64,000 nucleotides of DNA from Deltaproteobacteria bacterium (GTDB lineage: Bacteria > Myxococcota_A > UBA9160 > UBA4427), in assembly GCA_029261835.1 (NCBI GenBank), contig JAJDAO010000003.1:339444-403443 (forward strand), given 5' to 3'. The notes under the pieces are model-generated. The model saw nothing but the letters and a program-made list of their open reading frames with translations. It was not told the DNA's origin and ran no database searches. Positions 7,751 through 16,062 of the stretch are shown one piece after another. Each line of letters opens with the position of its first letter. Position 1 is the stretch's first letter. The translations under genes were made by a program, and so were the position numbers.

Positions 7751-9637
7751 TTGAAGCTCGTCGGGGTGCTGTCGCTCGTGCTCTCGCTGTTGATCGGCGC
7801 CGCCGGCCTCCTCTGGCTCTCTCCGTTGTGGCGAGCCGCCGACTCGTCCGAAGTCGTGATTGCCGACGTATCGTCCGAGCGCCTGACGCAGCTCGGCAGC
7901 GTGGTGGGTTTCGCCGGCCCCAACCAGAGCCACGCTTGGCTCGGGATCCCCTACGCCCGTCCGCCGCTCGACGAGCTGCGCTGGCGATCCCCGCAGCGGC
8001 CAGCTCCTTGGACCGACACTCTCGATGCGCTGGCCTACGGCTCGCCCTGCACTCAGCTCGCGAATCCGCTCGGTGGTGTCGCGAGCGAGCCAGTCGGCTC
8101 GCTGGTGGGCTCGGAAGACTGTCTCCATCTCAACGTCTGGGCGCCCCGCTTCGACCAAGCGGATGTTCCGAGCGCTTCCGAGCGGCTCCCGGTGATGGTC
8201 TGGATTCACGGCGGGGGCAATACGATCGGCCAGGCCGACTCGTTCTACGATGGCTCTCTCTTGGCGACGTCACAGAGGCTGATTGTCGTCAGCATGAACT
8301 ACCGGCTCGGTCCGTTCGGTTGGTTTGCCCACCCGGCACTGGCTTCCTCCGCCGCGAGTGACCAGGAGCGTTCGGGCAACTTCGGAACACTGGACTTGAT
8401 CGCAGCGCTGCGCTGGGTGCGGGACAACATCGAGTACTTCGGTGGTGACCCCGACCGGGTCACTCTCTTCGGCGAGTCGGCGGGCGGAACGAATGTCGTG
8501 AGTCTGCTGCTTTCACCGAAGGCTGCCGGCTTGTTCCATGGCGCGATTGTCCAGAGCGGGTCGACCGCCTCGACCAGCATGGCGGGCGCCAGCCACTATC
8601 GTGATGACGCGGCGCCGGGCCACGCCTTCAGCTCGCGGGAGGTGGTTGCGAATCTGCTTGTCCAGGATGGCTCGGCGACAGATCGCGACGCCGCGAGACT
8701 TTTCGCCGAGGGCTTCGAGGCGGACGAGCTGGTGGCCTATTTGAGAGGAAAGGCTGCGCGGCAGGTGATGAACGCGTATCTCGCCGAGGAGGACCAGCAG
8801 CGCATCCGGCTGCCGAAGATCTTTCGAGACGGCGTGGTCCTGCCGAAGGCGAGGCCGTTGGAGCTCTTGAGCGACGCCGGTCGCTACAACGCCGTTCCGA
8901 TCATACTGGGCAGCAACCGCGATGAGATGAGGCTCTTCTTCTCGCAGGACCCGAGATTCGTTCGCCGCTATCTGCGCTTCTTACTGCGGCTGAAGGACGA
9001 GGAGCGCTACAAGCTCATCGCCGGCTATCACAGCGATCTCTGGAAGGTCAATGGCGTCGACGTTCCGGCCGCCGAACTCCATCGGGCCCAAGGCCCGAGC
9101 GTCTACGCATACCGATTCGACTGGGACGAGGAGCCGGTCTTTCTCGGAGCGGACCTGAGCGTGATTCTCGGCGCCGCCCACGGGATGGAGATTCCGTTCG
9201 TCTTCGGCCACTTCCAGCTGAGCAATCCGTGGCTCACGCGTTTGGTCTTTCGCGCGGAGAGCCTGCCGGGTCGGGAGTTCCTGTCGGAAGCAATGATGTC
9301 GTACTGGGCGGAGTTTGCTCGCACGGGTGCGCCGGCAGGTGGACGAGAGGATCAACTTCCGAGCTGGCGGCCGTGGTCGCAGGCAGACGGCCGCGCGGGT
9401 GAGTTCATTGTCTTCGACACACCGGCTGGTGGTGGCATTCGGATGTCGTCGGAGACCGTGAGCCGGCAGGCTGTGATCGCTTCGATCGACTCCGAGGAGC
9501 GCCTCACTCAGGCGGAGAAATGCAGAATCTTCTTCGATCTCTTTCGCGACTCGGAGGACTGGACGGCGGCGGCCTACCGCGGCATGGGCAAGATCGGCTG
9601 TCGGGATCATCCCATTGAGGTCTTCGCGGTCGACTGA
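7751..9637 (+). CDS. type-B carboxylesterase/lipase
   Basis: Alpha/beta-hydrolase of the carboxylesterase-B (cholinesterase-like) family, 628 residues. The nucleophile elbow is GESAG with Ser243. The acid is probably Glu in GSNRDEMRLFF and the His lies in AAHGMEIPF. The oxyanion loop IHGGGNTIGQ is present. The N-terminus (KLVGVLSLVLSLLIGAAGLL) is a signal peptide or anchor, so the enzyme is exported. The start is TTG, supported by GGAG 7 bases upstream. Substrate unknown; the family hydrolyses diverse carboxylic esters. Confidence 0.9.
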   Translation: MKLVGVLSLVLSLLIGAAGLLWLSPLWRAADSSEVVIADVSSERLTQLGSVVGFAGPNQSHAWLGIPYARPPLDELRWRSPQRPAPWTDTLDALAYGSPCTQLANPLGGVASEPVGSLVGSEDCLHLNVWAPRFDQADVPSASERLPVMVWIHGGGNTIGQADSFYDGSLLATSQRLIVVSMNYRLGPFGWFAHPALASSAASDQERSGNFGTLDLIAALRWVRDNIEYFGGDPDRVTLFGESAGGTNVVSLLLSPKAAGLFHGAIVQSGSTASTSMAGASHYRDDAAPGHAFSSREVVANLLVQDGSATDRDAARLFAEGFEADELVAYLRGKAARQVMNAYLAEEDQQRIRLPKIFRDGVVLPKARPLELLSDAGRYNAVPIILGSNRDEMRLFFSQDPRFVRRYLRFLLRLKDEERYKLIAGYHSDLWKVNGVDVPAAELHRAQGPSVYAYRFDWDEEPVFLGADLSVILGAAHGMEIPFVFGHFQLSNPWLTRLVFRAESLPGREFLSEAMMSYWAEFARTGAPAGGREDQLPSWRPWSQADGRAGEFIVFDTPAGGGIRMSSETVSRQAVIASIDSEERLTQAEKCRIFFDLFRDSEDWTAAAYRGMGKIGCRDHPIEVFAVD

Positions 9638-9727
9638 CGGCGATCTTCTTTACCGGGCTCGGGCACGGCGACAGACGCCAACGCCTCCGAAGCGGCCGGC
9701 GCGGGGGTGTGCGAGGGGGGAGCGCTT

Positions 9728-10069
9728 GTGGGAAGAGCAGAGGTCCTCGATCGGCTCTTCGCCGTCATCGAAGAGAGAAGACACCAGCGGCCGGAGGGCA
9801 GCTACGTCGCTGAGCTGCTCGATGGCGGGCTCGACGCCGTGGCGGCCAAGCTGCGTGAGGAGAGTGAAGAGGTCATCGAGGCGGCCGCGTCCGGTGACAC
9901 TTCGCAGATCGCTCACGAACTGGCGGATCTGCTCTTTCACGCTTGGGTATTGATGGCCGCGGTCGACGTCTCGCCCGAGCGGGTCTACGCGCTTCTGGAG
10001 CAACGATTCGGTACCGGTGGCGTGGTGGAGAAGGCGGCTCGCGCGCGGCAGCAGCGAGATGTCGAGTGA
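9728..10069 (+). CDS. hisE: phosphoribosyl-ATP diphosphatase
   Basis: HisE hydrolyses phosphoribosyl-ATP to phosphoribosyl-AMP and PPi, the second step of histidine synthesis. The family core is visible: EGSYVAELLDGGLDAVAAKL, the acidic EESEEVIEAA metal site and HELADLLFHAWVLMA. The length of 113 residues matches stand-alone HisE. I use the GTG after a G-rich ribosome site; another in-frame GTG lies 21 bases upstream. No other his gene is nearby, so it is an orphan locus. A generic MazG-type pyrophosphatase is the main alternative, but the EGSY motif favours HisE. Confidence 0.88.
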   Translation: MGRAEVLDRLFAVIEERRHQRPEGSYVAELLDGGLDAVAAKLREESEEVIEAAASGDTSQIAHELADLLFHAWVLMAAVDVSPERVYALLEQRFGTGGVVEKAARARQQRDVE

Positions 10070-10308
10070 GCGGCGACCTGAGACACGCGCGGCTCTGACC
10101 CCGAGAACTCGGCTCACCTGTTCTTGCCACGGTCTCCGATTTCGCCAGAAGATGAGAAACCCCCGCTGTGGCCCCCAGATCGGCCGTCCACTGCGCATCT
10201 CCTGCATGTCGACGGCGTCGCAGGTCACTTCAGGCGTCTGGGGTGTCTTACCGAATCATCAGCAGACCGCTGCCCCCATCTTGCTCGGGGCAATACCGGA
10301 GATACGCC

Positions 10309-11184
10309 ATGCTGATACACGCTCGAATCCCGCTTCTCGCCTGCATTGCTTGCCTGTTCACCACCGCTCCGGCGCTCGCCGGCGACGGAATCCGCCTGGA
10401 GGTCGACTTCATCGAAGGCGGTGAGGGGCAAGTCAGGGAGCACGCGACGATCTGGCTATCGAGGCGCCGACTGCGGATCGAGCAGCGTACGCCCGGCCTC
10501 AAACGCTCGGGGCACACCTTGATATACCGCGGCGATCAAGATCGCCTCTACAGCTTGGATACGGCCAACCGTGCGTACGTCGATGTCGAAAGGCGCATGA
10601 TGGCTGCACTCGGTCTGGAAATGCGGGCTGCACGGCGCGAGGTGGACTCGCAGCTCGCGCGCCTGCCGAAAGACCAGCACGCGATTGCGCAGCGCCTGCT
10701 CGCTCTGCCCGAGCCGAGAGTCTCACCGACGAAGACGCCGCTCTCGGTTGTCGCCAGCGACCGCCTGCAGGAGATCGGCGGTCGTGTCTGTCGCGGCATC
10801 TTCTTGCGGCGAGCCGGCGTTCGCGTGGGGGAGGGATGTGTCGTGAGCTGGGCTGAAATCGGCGTCAGCCGAGCTGATCTCGAGGTCTTTCGTCAGCTCG
10901 CCAACTTTCAGCGTGAGCTGATGGGAGCGAATGGACTCACGCCGCTCGAGATTGTGCCCAATCAGCCGCTCGACATCCTGGTCCAATTCGACGGCTTTCC
11001 GATGTATCTGAAGCTGCTCCAGGGAGGTCTCGAGAAGAGTTCCATTCGCGTCACTGCGGTCGAGCCGATCACATCGACGGCGGGACTGTTCGAGCCTCCT
11101 CGCGGCTATGCGCGCCGCGGTGTGCTCTCACTGCTGGCCGAGCGGTTCGGCGCCGCGCCTCCGCCGGCCGGGTCCGCACCGTGA
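10309..11184 (+). CDS. exported DUF4412-like protein
   Basis: A 291-residue exported protein. Residues 1 to about 24 form a classical signal peptide ending ALA. The mature N-terminal part (WLSRRRLRIEQ, then LIYRGDQDRLYSLDTANRAY) follows the pattern of DUF4412/outer-membrane-carrier-like proteins, where a beta-sheet domain carries R-I-E, I-Y-R-G-D and Y motifs. GGAG lies about 8 bases before the ATG. Function is unknown; a periplasmic ligand- or lipid-binding role is only a guess. A hairpin follows about 100 bases downstream. Confidence 0.72.
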   Translation: MLIHARIPLLACIACLFTTAPALAGDGIRLEVDFIEGGEGQVREHATIWLSRRRLRIEQRTPGLKRSGHTLIYRGDQDRLYSLDTANRAYVDVERRMMAALGLEMRAARREVDSQLARLPKDQHAIAQRLLALPEPRVSPTKTPLSVVASDRLQEIGGRVCRGIFLRRAGVRVGEGCVVSWAEIGVSRADLEVFRQLANFQRELMGANGLTPLEIVPNQPLDILVQFDGFPMYLKLLQGGLEKSSIRVTAVEPITSTAGLFEPPRGYARRGVLSLLAERFGAAPPPAGSAP

Positions 11185-11282
11185 ATCGCACGTGGGGGAC
11201 GACCTTCTCGAGTGGCTCCGGCTCGTGCGAGTTGCCGGCTCTCGGAGCTGTCCGCGCACATCGTTCGGGGCGCAGGCCCAAG

Positions 11283-11306
11283 GCCATCCGGAGAAGACCG
11301 GATGGC
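11283..11306 (+). terminator. 9-bp stem hairpin
   Basis: GCCATCCGG, a 6-base loop (AGAAGA), then CCGGATGGC gives a perfect 9-bp stem between the DUF4412-like gene and the receiver gene. It could terminate the former; there is no long U tract. Confidence 0.4.
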
Positions 11307-11474
11307 AATCGTCACTGAACCCTCACGCAGACCTTGTCGGCAGTCGGGACTCTAGCGCGGGCAGTAAGTGGCCGATCATGACTCGTGGCCGCACGGGTTC
11401 TCGAACGCCATGTGCGGTGCAATCCGGGAGCGATTGGTGCGGAGGGTCCGCGCCACCGCCCTCTTGGGGATCTT

Positions 11475-11900
11475 TTGCCCTTGTCGAAGCTTCTCGTCGT
11501 CGACGACAGCGAGGAAAACCTGGCCCTGCTGCGAGTGCTTCTTGCCCGAGAGGGCTTTGAGGTCATCACGGCTCGGGATGGTGTGGCCTGTCTGCAGCGG
11601 GCGGTCGAGGACGCGCCCGACGCGATTCTCCTGGACATCATGATGCCCGGGATGGACGGCATCGAGGTCTGTCGACACCTGAAGGCGAACGAGGACACCG
11701 AGGCGATTCCAGTGCTCATGGTATCGGCTCACGACGAGGACGAGCGCATCGCTGCTGCGCTCCAGGCCGGAGCGCATGCCTACGTGAGCACGCCGGTGGA
11801 CGGACCGAGTGTCGCTCATCGCGTGCGCGGCGCCGTGAAAGCCGCTCAGCGGGCACCCACGCCATCGGGCAGCGGCAGCAATACCGGACGCGGTCTATAG
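11475..11900 (+). CDS. single-domain response regulator receiver, Lys lost
   Basis: Stand-alone CheY-like receiver. The acidic pair is in LLVVDDSEEN, the phospho-acceptor Asp in AILLDIMMPGMDG and the Ser/Thr switch in VLMVSAHD. The invariant Lys of the beta-5 motif (usually SKP) is replaced: the protein reads VSTPVD. The start is probably TTG (GGGGA 4 bases upstream); a second TTG follows two codons later. The last 55 bases overlap the end of the opposite-strand DUF4185 gene. No histidine kinase is adjacent. Without the Lys it may be phosphorylated but switch poorly, or act as a constitutive adaptor. Confidence 0.8.
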   Translation: MPLSKLLVVDDSEENLALLRVLLAREGFEVITARDGVACLQRAVEDAPDAILLDIMMPGMDGIEVCRHLKANEDTEAIPVLMVSAHDEDERIAAALQAGAHAYVSTPVDGPSVAHRVRGAVKAAQRAPTPSGSGSNTGRGL

Positions 11901-13087
11901 AGATCCATTCGTCTGGCGAGACGCTCCAGAATCGCCCACGGATCCTGCCCTTGGTGCGTCCGCAGATTGCAGACGTACGTGATCAGGAGCTCTCCGGGTC
12001 GGGAGAAGGCGCCGTGTTCCTTGGCGGCGTAGCAGATCGTATTGGGGTCGCGGCTGGCGGGGTGCTCAGGCTGTAGCTCTGGAATTCGGAAGAGGGGTAT
12101 GCGGTCGGACCAGGGACCCTCCAGCCGTTCGGCCACCCGCAGATAGACGTCGTCGGATGGATTCACTGACGCCGTCGGGCTTGTCTCGCTGCCGTCGTCG
12201 GTGTCGGACGTCTGTACCGGCGAGCCGTAGACAGCCAGCCAGCGGCCGAGATCCGGGTGATGCTCGACACTCATTTCGCTGGCGTTGTCGTTCATCAGGA
12301 TCTGTGCGCGGTCCGGTTGGAAGCCGGCCGCCCACAGCTCCGACTCCAGAAGTGTTTCGAGGTGCGGGGAGAGGTCGTCCGGAAACAGCTCGAGCGCTTC
12401 GAGTGCCAGGCGGCTCAGAAAGCGCGGCTGTCGGCCATTGCGTAGCTCGCTGAACGAGAAGAAGTAGGCGTATTCGCCAGCGACCAGCATGCTCGAGGCG
12501 GGAAACGCCCGCCGCGAGCGCGACAGTGTGCTGACTTCGACGTTCCACTCGTCGGGTGCCGCGAGCGGGTTCGAGATCCGCATGAGCTTCACACCGCTGA
12601 GGCGAAACGGGAGCTGCAGTGTGTCTTCGGGCGGGGCGGTGTTGACCTCGAGGAGCCCTACGTAGAGCGCGCCAGCATGCACGAAGCCGTCCAAGGGCCA
12701 CCAATAAGGCGTCGCGTTACCGGAATCGAAGAAGGCGCGTGGCTCGCCCGCCTCGTCATGGCGCCAGTAGTAGGTGATCTCGAAGCCGCGATGAGTGCAA
12801 CGGGAGAGGCCGATCGAGTTGTGAATGAAGCTCGCTCCGACACGGTTGGGAAGTGCCTGCTCGGCGACGAACGAGTCGCCGAAGAGCCACAGTGTCGCGC
12901 CGCGCTCGGCATCCGGCTCGGTGGGCAGGTTGACGGAGTAGGCTGCGTCGCCACCGAGCCAGCCATTCGCGTAGGGGAAGCTGGGCACGCACGGAGTGGG
13001 CTGGTTGTCGAGGGGCCGCTCGCCGTGTGCACAGCCGAGCAGGCTGGTGAGCAGCAGCAGCGCGCTGACGATCCCCTTCGGACTCAT
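11846..13087 (-). CDS. DUF4185-like lipoprotein
   Basis: A 413-residue lipoprotein. The signal (MSPKGIVSALLLLTSLLGC) ends in an LLGC lipobox. The mature part begins with WLGGDAAYSVNL and has LWLFGDSF, then WWPLDGFVHAGALYVGL and, near the C-terminus, LLITYVCN. This series resembles DUF4185 beta-propeller proteins related to glycosidases. I start at the ATG that overlaps the stop of the MFS gene (ATGA), which indicates coupling; the frame extends upstream inside that gene. It may bind or cut a glycan at the cell surface while the permease handles the product, but this is inference. Confidence 0.75.
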   Translation of the reverse strand: MSPKGIVSALLLLTSLLGCAHGERPLDNQPTPCVPSFPYANGWLGGDAAYSVNLPTEPDAERGATLWLFGDSFVAEQALPNRVGASFIHNSIGLSRCTHRGFEITYYWRHDEAGEPRAFFDSGNATPYWWPLDGFVHAGALYVGLLEVNTAPPEDTLQLPFRLSGVKLMRISNPLAAPDEWNVEVSTLSRSRRAFPASSMLVAGEYAYFFSFSELRNGRQPRFLSRLALEALELFPDDLSPHLETLLESELWAAGFQPDRAQILMNDNASEMSVEHHPDLGRWLAVYGSPVQTSDTDDGSETSPTASVNPSDDVYLRVAERLEGPWSDRIPLFRIPELQPEHPASRDPNTICYAAKEHGAFSRPGELLITYVCNLRTHQGQDPWAILERLARRMDLYRPRPVLLPLPDGVGAR

Positions 13088-14307
13088 CCGTTGACCTCGT
13101 GTCTCTTCTTCAGCGAGCTGAGGAGCAGCCGTCCGGAGAGCAACACACCGCAGATCACGACGAAGACAGACCATAGGCCGTAGCTGTCGGCGAACCAGCC
13201 GGTGATCGGAAGCAGGCCCGCCACGGTGACCGTGCGTGCCAGACTCTCGAGCGAGAGAGAGGTGGCGCGCTGCGGCTTGTCCATCACCTCGTTGAACGCA
13301 CTGACGAAGATCGGGCGGCGCAGGTTCTGCAGCATCGTCATGGCGATGAGCAGCGCGATTCCCGGCCACAGCAGCGCCGCGTGAGATGCCGCACCAATGC
13401 CGACGACGGAGAACACGAGAACCGCGTAGGCGAGCCCGAGGGCGCGCTGCCGATCGCCGATTGCCGTCTCCACTCGCCCGCTCGCCAGCGCGCTCACGGC
13501 TCCCAGCTGATCTCGCGCGAACTCGATCACGCCGATCCAGATGGCACCGCTGCCGAGCACGGGGATTCCCAGCGCTGCCAGCCCCTGCTTGAGGAAGGGT
13601 TGGAGATAGTACTTGAGGATCATCTTGACCTGACTCTCGAATAGCACCGACTCCAGGAGCACCGGGAGCATTTCCGGTCGCAGCCGCGGGCGGGCGGTCC
13701 GCCAGGGGGCTCGCGTCCCGTCCCGTTTCGGTCCGCGGTTTCGTTGCGCTTCGCCGTCTAGCCAGCGCGGATAGCTCAGCATGAGAAAGAACCCACCCAA
13801 CGCGGGGACGGCAGACAGCCAGAAGAGGCTCTCGTAGGCGCGATCGGCGTAGAGAATCAACCCGCCCGCCAGCGCCGCCGTGGCGGAGGAGGTCTTCGAG
13901 AACGAGCGCGCCAGGCCAATGACATGGGTGGCGCGCTGCCCTTCGTTCCGCCGGTCGAGATAGTCGAGGATGATCGCCTTGTGGCTGCCGGTTCGCAGAG
14001 CCTCCGCCAGCCCGTACAGAGAGACGGCCGATATCAGCAGCGTCTGGCGGGCGTGGCCAAGCTGGCTGAACAGTAGAAAGCTGGCCGCGTAGCAGAGGAA
14101 GCAGACCGCCAGCGATCGGCGTCGTCCCCAGCGGTCCGCCAGGACGCCGAAGGGGAGTTCCAGCAAGCCGGTGATCAGGTGCTGCAAGCCCAATACAGCG
14201 CCGATCTCGACGAAGCTGTAATCAAGGTGGCGCAGAAAGAGGATCAAGAACGGATCGGCGAAGCGCAGGTTCTTGAGGACCGAGTAGAGGCAGAACCGGA
14301 CGATCAT
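13084..14307 (-). CDS. MFS transporter
   Basis: Major facilitator superfamily permease of 407 residues with about 12 predicted membrane helices. The loop 2-3 signature is present as GVLADRWGRRRSL after TM2. A central basic cytoplasmic loop (RNRGPKRDGTRAPWRTARPR) separates the halves. The stop overlaps the start of the DUF4185-like lipoprotein gene, so the two form one unit with the permease first. The substrate is not readable; drug efflux and sugar or oligomer transport are both possible. Confidence 0.87.
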   Translation of the reverse strand: MIVRFCLYSVLKNLRFADPFLILFLRHLDYSFVEIGAVLGLQHLITGLLELPFGVLADRWGRRRSLAVCFLCYAASFLLFSQLGHARQTLLISAVSLYGLAEALRTGSHKAIILDYLDRRNEGQRATHVIGLARSFSKTSSATAALAGGLILYADRAYESLFWLSAVPALGGFFLMLSYPRWLDGEAQRNRGPKRDGTRAPWRTARPRLRPEMLPVLLESVLFESQVKMILKYYLQPFLKQGLAALGIPVLGSGAIWIGVIEFARDQLGAVSALASGRVETAIGDRQRALGLAYAVLVFSVVGIGAASHAALLWPGIALLIAMTMLQNLRRPIFVSAFNEVMDKPQRATSLSLESLARTVTVAGLLPITGWFADSYGLWSVFVVICGVLLSGRLLLSSLKKRHEVNG

Positions 14308-14382
14308 CTCACGAGGCCCCGCGCTTGCACGGTGCCGCGAAGGAGCCGAGCGGCTCAGCGGCGCGGGGGAGGCCTCCCCGCA

Positions 14383-15384
14383 TCAACCGGGGTCGTCTTC
14401 GGAGCCCGGTCTCCGGCGGATCAAGCCTCGGTAGGCCTGGAGTGCGGATCGGCCCTCGTAGACGGCACCGTAGACCTCACGCGCAATCGGCATATCGATT
14501 CCGTAGCGATCAGCGAGCTCCATCACGACCCGGCAGGTCTTCACGCCTTCGGCGACCATGTGCATCTCCTGAGTGATCTCTGAGATGCTTCGCCCCTTGC
14601 CGAGTTGCTCGCCAACGTAGTGGTTGCGGCTCTTGCTGCTGCTGCAGGTGGCCACCAGATCCCCCATGCCAGCCAAGCCCGCCAGCGTCTGCGAGGACCC
14701 GCCCATTGCGACACTGAGTCGGGTCAGCTCGGCCAGGCCGCGGACGATCACGGCTGAGCGGGTGTTGTCACCGACGCCGACGCCATCCCCCATGCCGCAG
14801 GCAATGGCGATCACGTTCTTGAGTGCGCCGCCCAGCTCGCAGCCGACGACATCGCGGTTCGTGTAGATTCGAAAGAGGCCCGTACGAAAGACGTCCTGCA
14901 GCTCTTGAGCGATCGACAGCTCTTCCATGGCGACGACGCTGGCCGCCGCGTAGCCCGACATGATTTCCACCGCGAGGTTGGGGCCGGTGAGGACGCCGAC
15001 CGGATGGCCCGGCAGTATCTCGGCGATGACCTGCGTCATGCGCAGCAGACTCCCCTCCTCGAGCCCCTTTGCCAGGCTGATGACCGGGACCCAGGGTCGG
15101 ATGAACGCCGCGGCCTCCTTCAGGACCGAGCGAAGGCCGTGCGACGGGACGCCCATCACCAGTACGTCGGCGCTGCTCAACGCTTCCTCGACCGAGGCCG
15201 TCGCCGGCAGGTCATGGGGCAGGCGGAAGCCGGGCAGGTAGCGCTCGTTCGTGTGGTGCGCGTTGATCTCTTCGGCGAGCTCGGGGCGACGTGCCCAGAG
15301 AATGGTGGGCGCGTTGTGACTGGCGAGCGTCGCGACGGTGGTACCCCAGGAGCCCGCTCCGAGAACGGCGACTCGCAGCCGCAT
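14383..15384 (-). CDS. gpsA: glycerol-3-phosphate dehydrogenase [NAD(P)+]
   Basis: GpsA reduces dihydroxyacetone phosphate to sn-glycerol 3-phosphate for phospholipid synthesis. The dinucleotide fold begins with VLGAGSWGT. SLAKGLEEGS, LTGPNLAVEI and GGALKNVIAIACGMGDG (active-site Lys) are all present. I start at MRLRVAV because AGGGGG precedes it by about 7 bases; a 21-residue N-terminal extension is possible but atypical. The length of 333 residues is normal for the family. Confidence 0.95.
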   Translation of the reverse strand: MRLRVAVLGAGSWGTTVATLASHNAPTILWARRPELAEEINAHHTNERYLPGFRLPHDLPATASVEEALSSADVLVMGVPSHGLRSVLKEAAAFIRPWVPVISLAKGLEEGSLLRMTQVIAEILPGHPVGVLTGPNLAVEIMSGYAAASVVAMEELSIAQELQDVFRTGLFRIYTNRDVVGCELGGALKNVIAIACGMGDGVGVGDNTRSAVIVRGLAELTRLSVAMGGSSQTLAGLAGMGDLVATCSSSKSRNHYVGEQLGKGRSISEITQEMHMVAEGVKTCRVVMELADRYGIDMPIAREVYGAVYEGRSALQAYRGLIRRRPGSEDDPG

Positions 15385-16062
15385 GTCAATCCCCCTCTGC
15401 CTCCCCCACGACGAGGCGGGGGACGCTTCGATTGTAACTGGTGTCAACGGTAGGTGATCAGCGGCTCAGGTTCCGGCCCCGCTGTTCGGCGGCGAGTCGG
15501 CAGCCCCACAGCGTCTCTCGGGGCCCGGCCGGCGGACGCTCGGGTTTGCCCCGGCGCGGGACTCGATGTTCCGTTCGACCGAGTGCGCCCTCTCGCCGAC
15601 CTCGCAGCTGCTGATGAATTCCCCTTGGCCCCCGCGTGTCAGAACCAGTACCCGCGACGACGGATCGGCTTTGATCTCGCCGCTCACGTCGGGTGGCCCG
15701 GCCACATTCGTGCCCGTCAGAGTGCGGGTCGGCGGGTTGGAGACGGTATAGGTGAACATGGCCTTCGCGCTCGACGATTGGACACGAGTACCGCGTCGGG
15801 GATCTCTCGCCCTTTCGCGACGCGAGCGCAGGGGGCCGCGCGGATTGCGCATGGGTTCGCTGTGTTGGGTGGGGAGTCAAAGTCCGAGATGCGGTCCCCC
15901 GGGATGCTTCCGGCCGCTCGCGGCAGTTTTTTGGCTCGCGTCCCGCCGCAAAACGGAGCATGATATGCGGCCTCTGCGATCGCCTCCGGGTCCTTCGAGA
16001 GCGGCTCGGCTGGTCGGGGAGCGTCCAGCCACATCTCATCAGCGAGGGACAGAAACCGGGCT
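15385..16062. other. intergenic region between gpsA and the EF-G paralogue
   Basis: About 680 bases lie between divergent genes. Apart from one weakly supported small open frame on the minus strand (listed separately), I see no recognisable protein, RNA gene or strong terminator. Plus-strand frames across it encode Arg/Pro/Gly-rich shadows. The promoters of gpsA and the EF-G paralogue should lie at the two ends. Confidence 0.45.
15466..15759 (-). CDS. possible small hypothetical protein
   Basis: A 97-codon frame beginning MFTYTVSNPPTRTLTG. Its codons end mostly in G or C, like the genuine genes around it, which is the main argument for it. Ribosome binding is poor (GAAGG directly before ATG). 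The protein has no signal, no membrane segment and a disordered C-terminus rich in Arg, Pro and Gly. It lies upstream of gpsA on the same strand. I recognise no family, and it may be spurious. Confidence 0.3.
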   Translation of the reverse strand: MFTYTVSNPPTRTLTGTNVAGPPDVSGEIKADPSSRVLVLTRGGQGEFISSCEVGERAHSVERNIESRAGANPSVRRPGPERRCGAADSPPNSGAGT

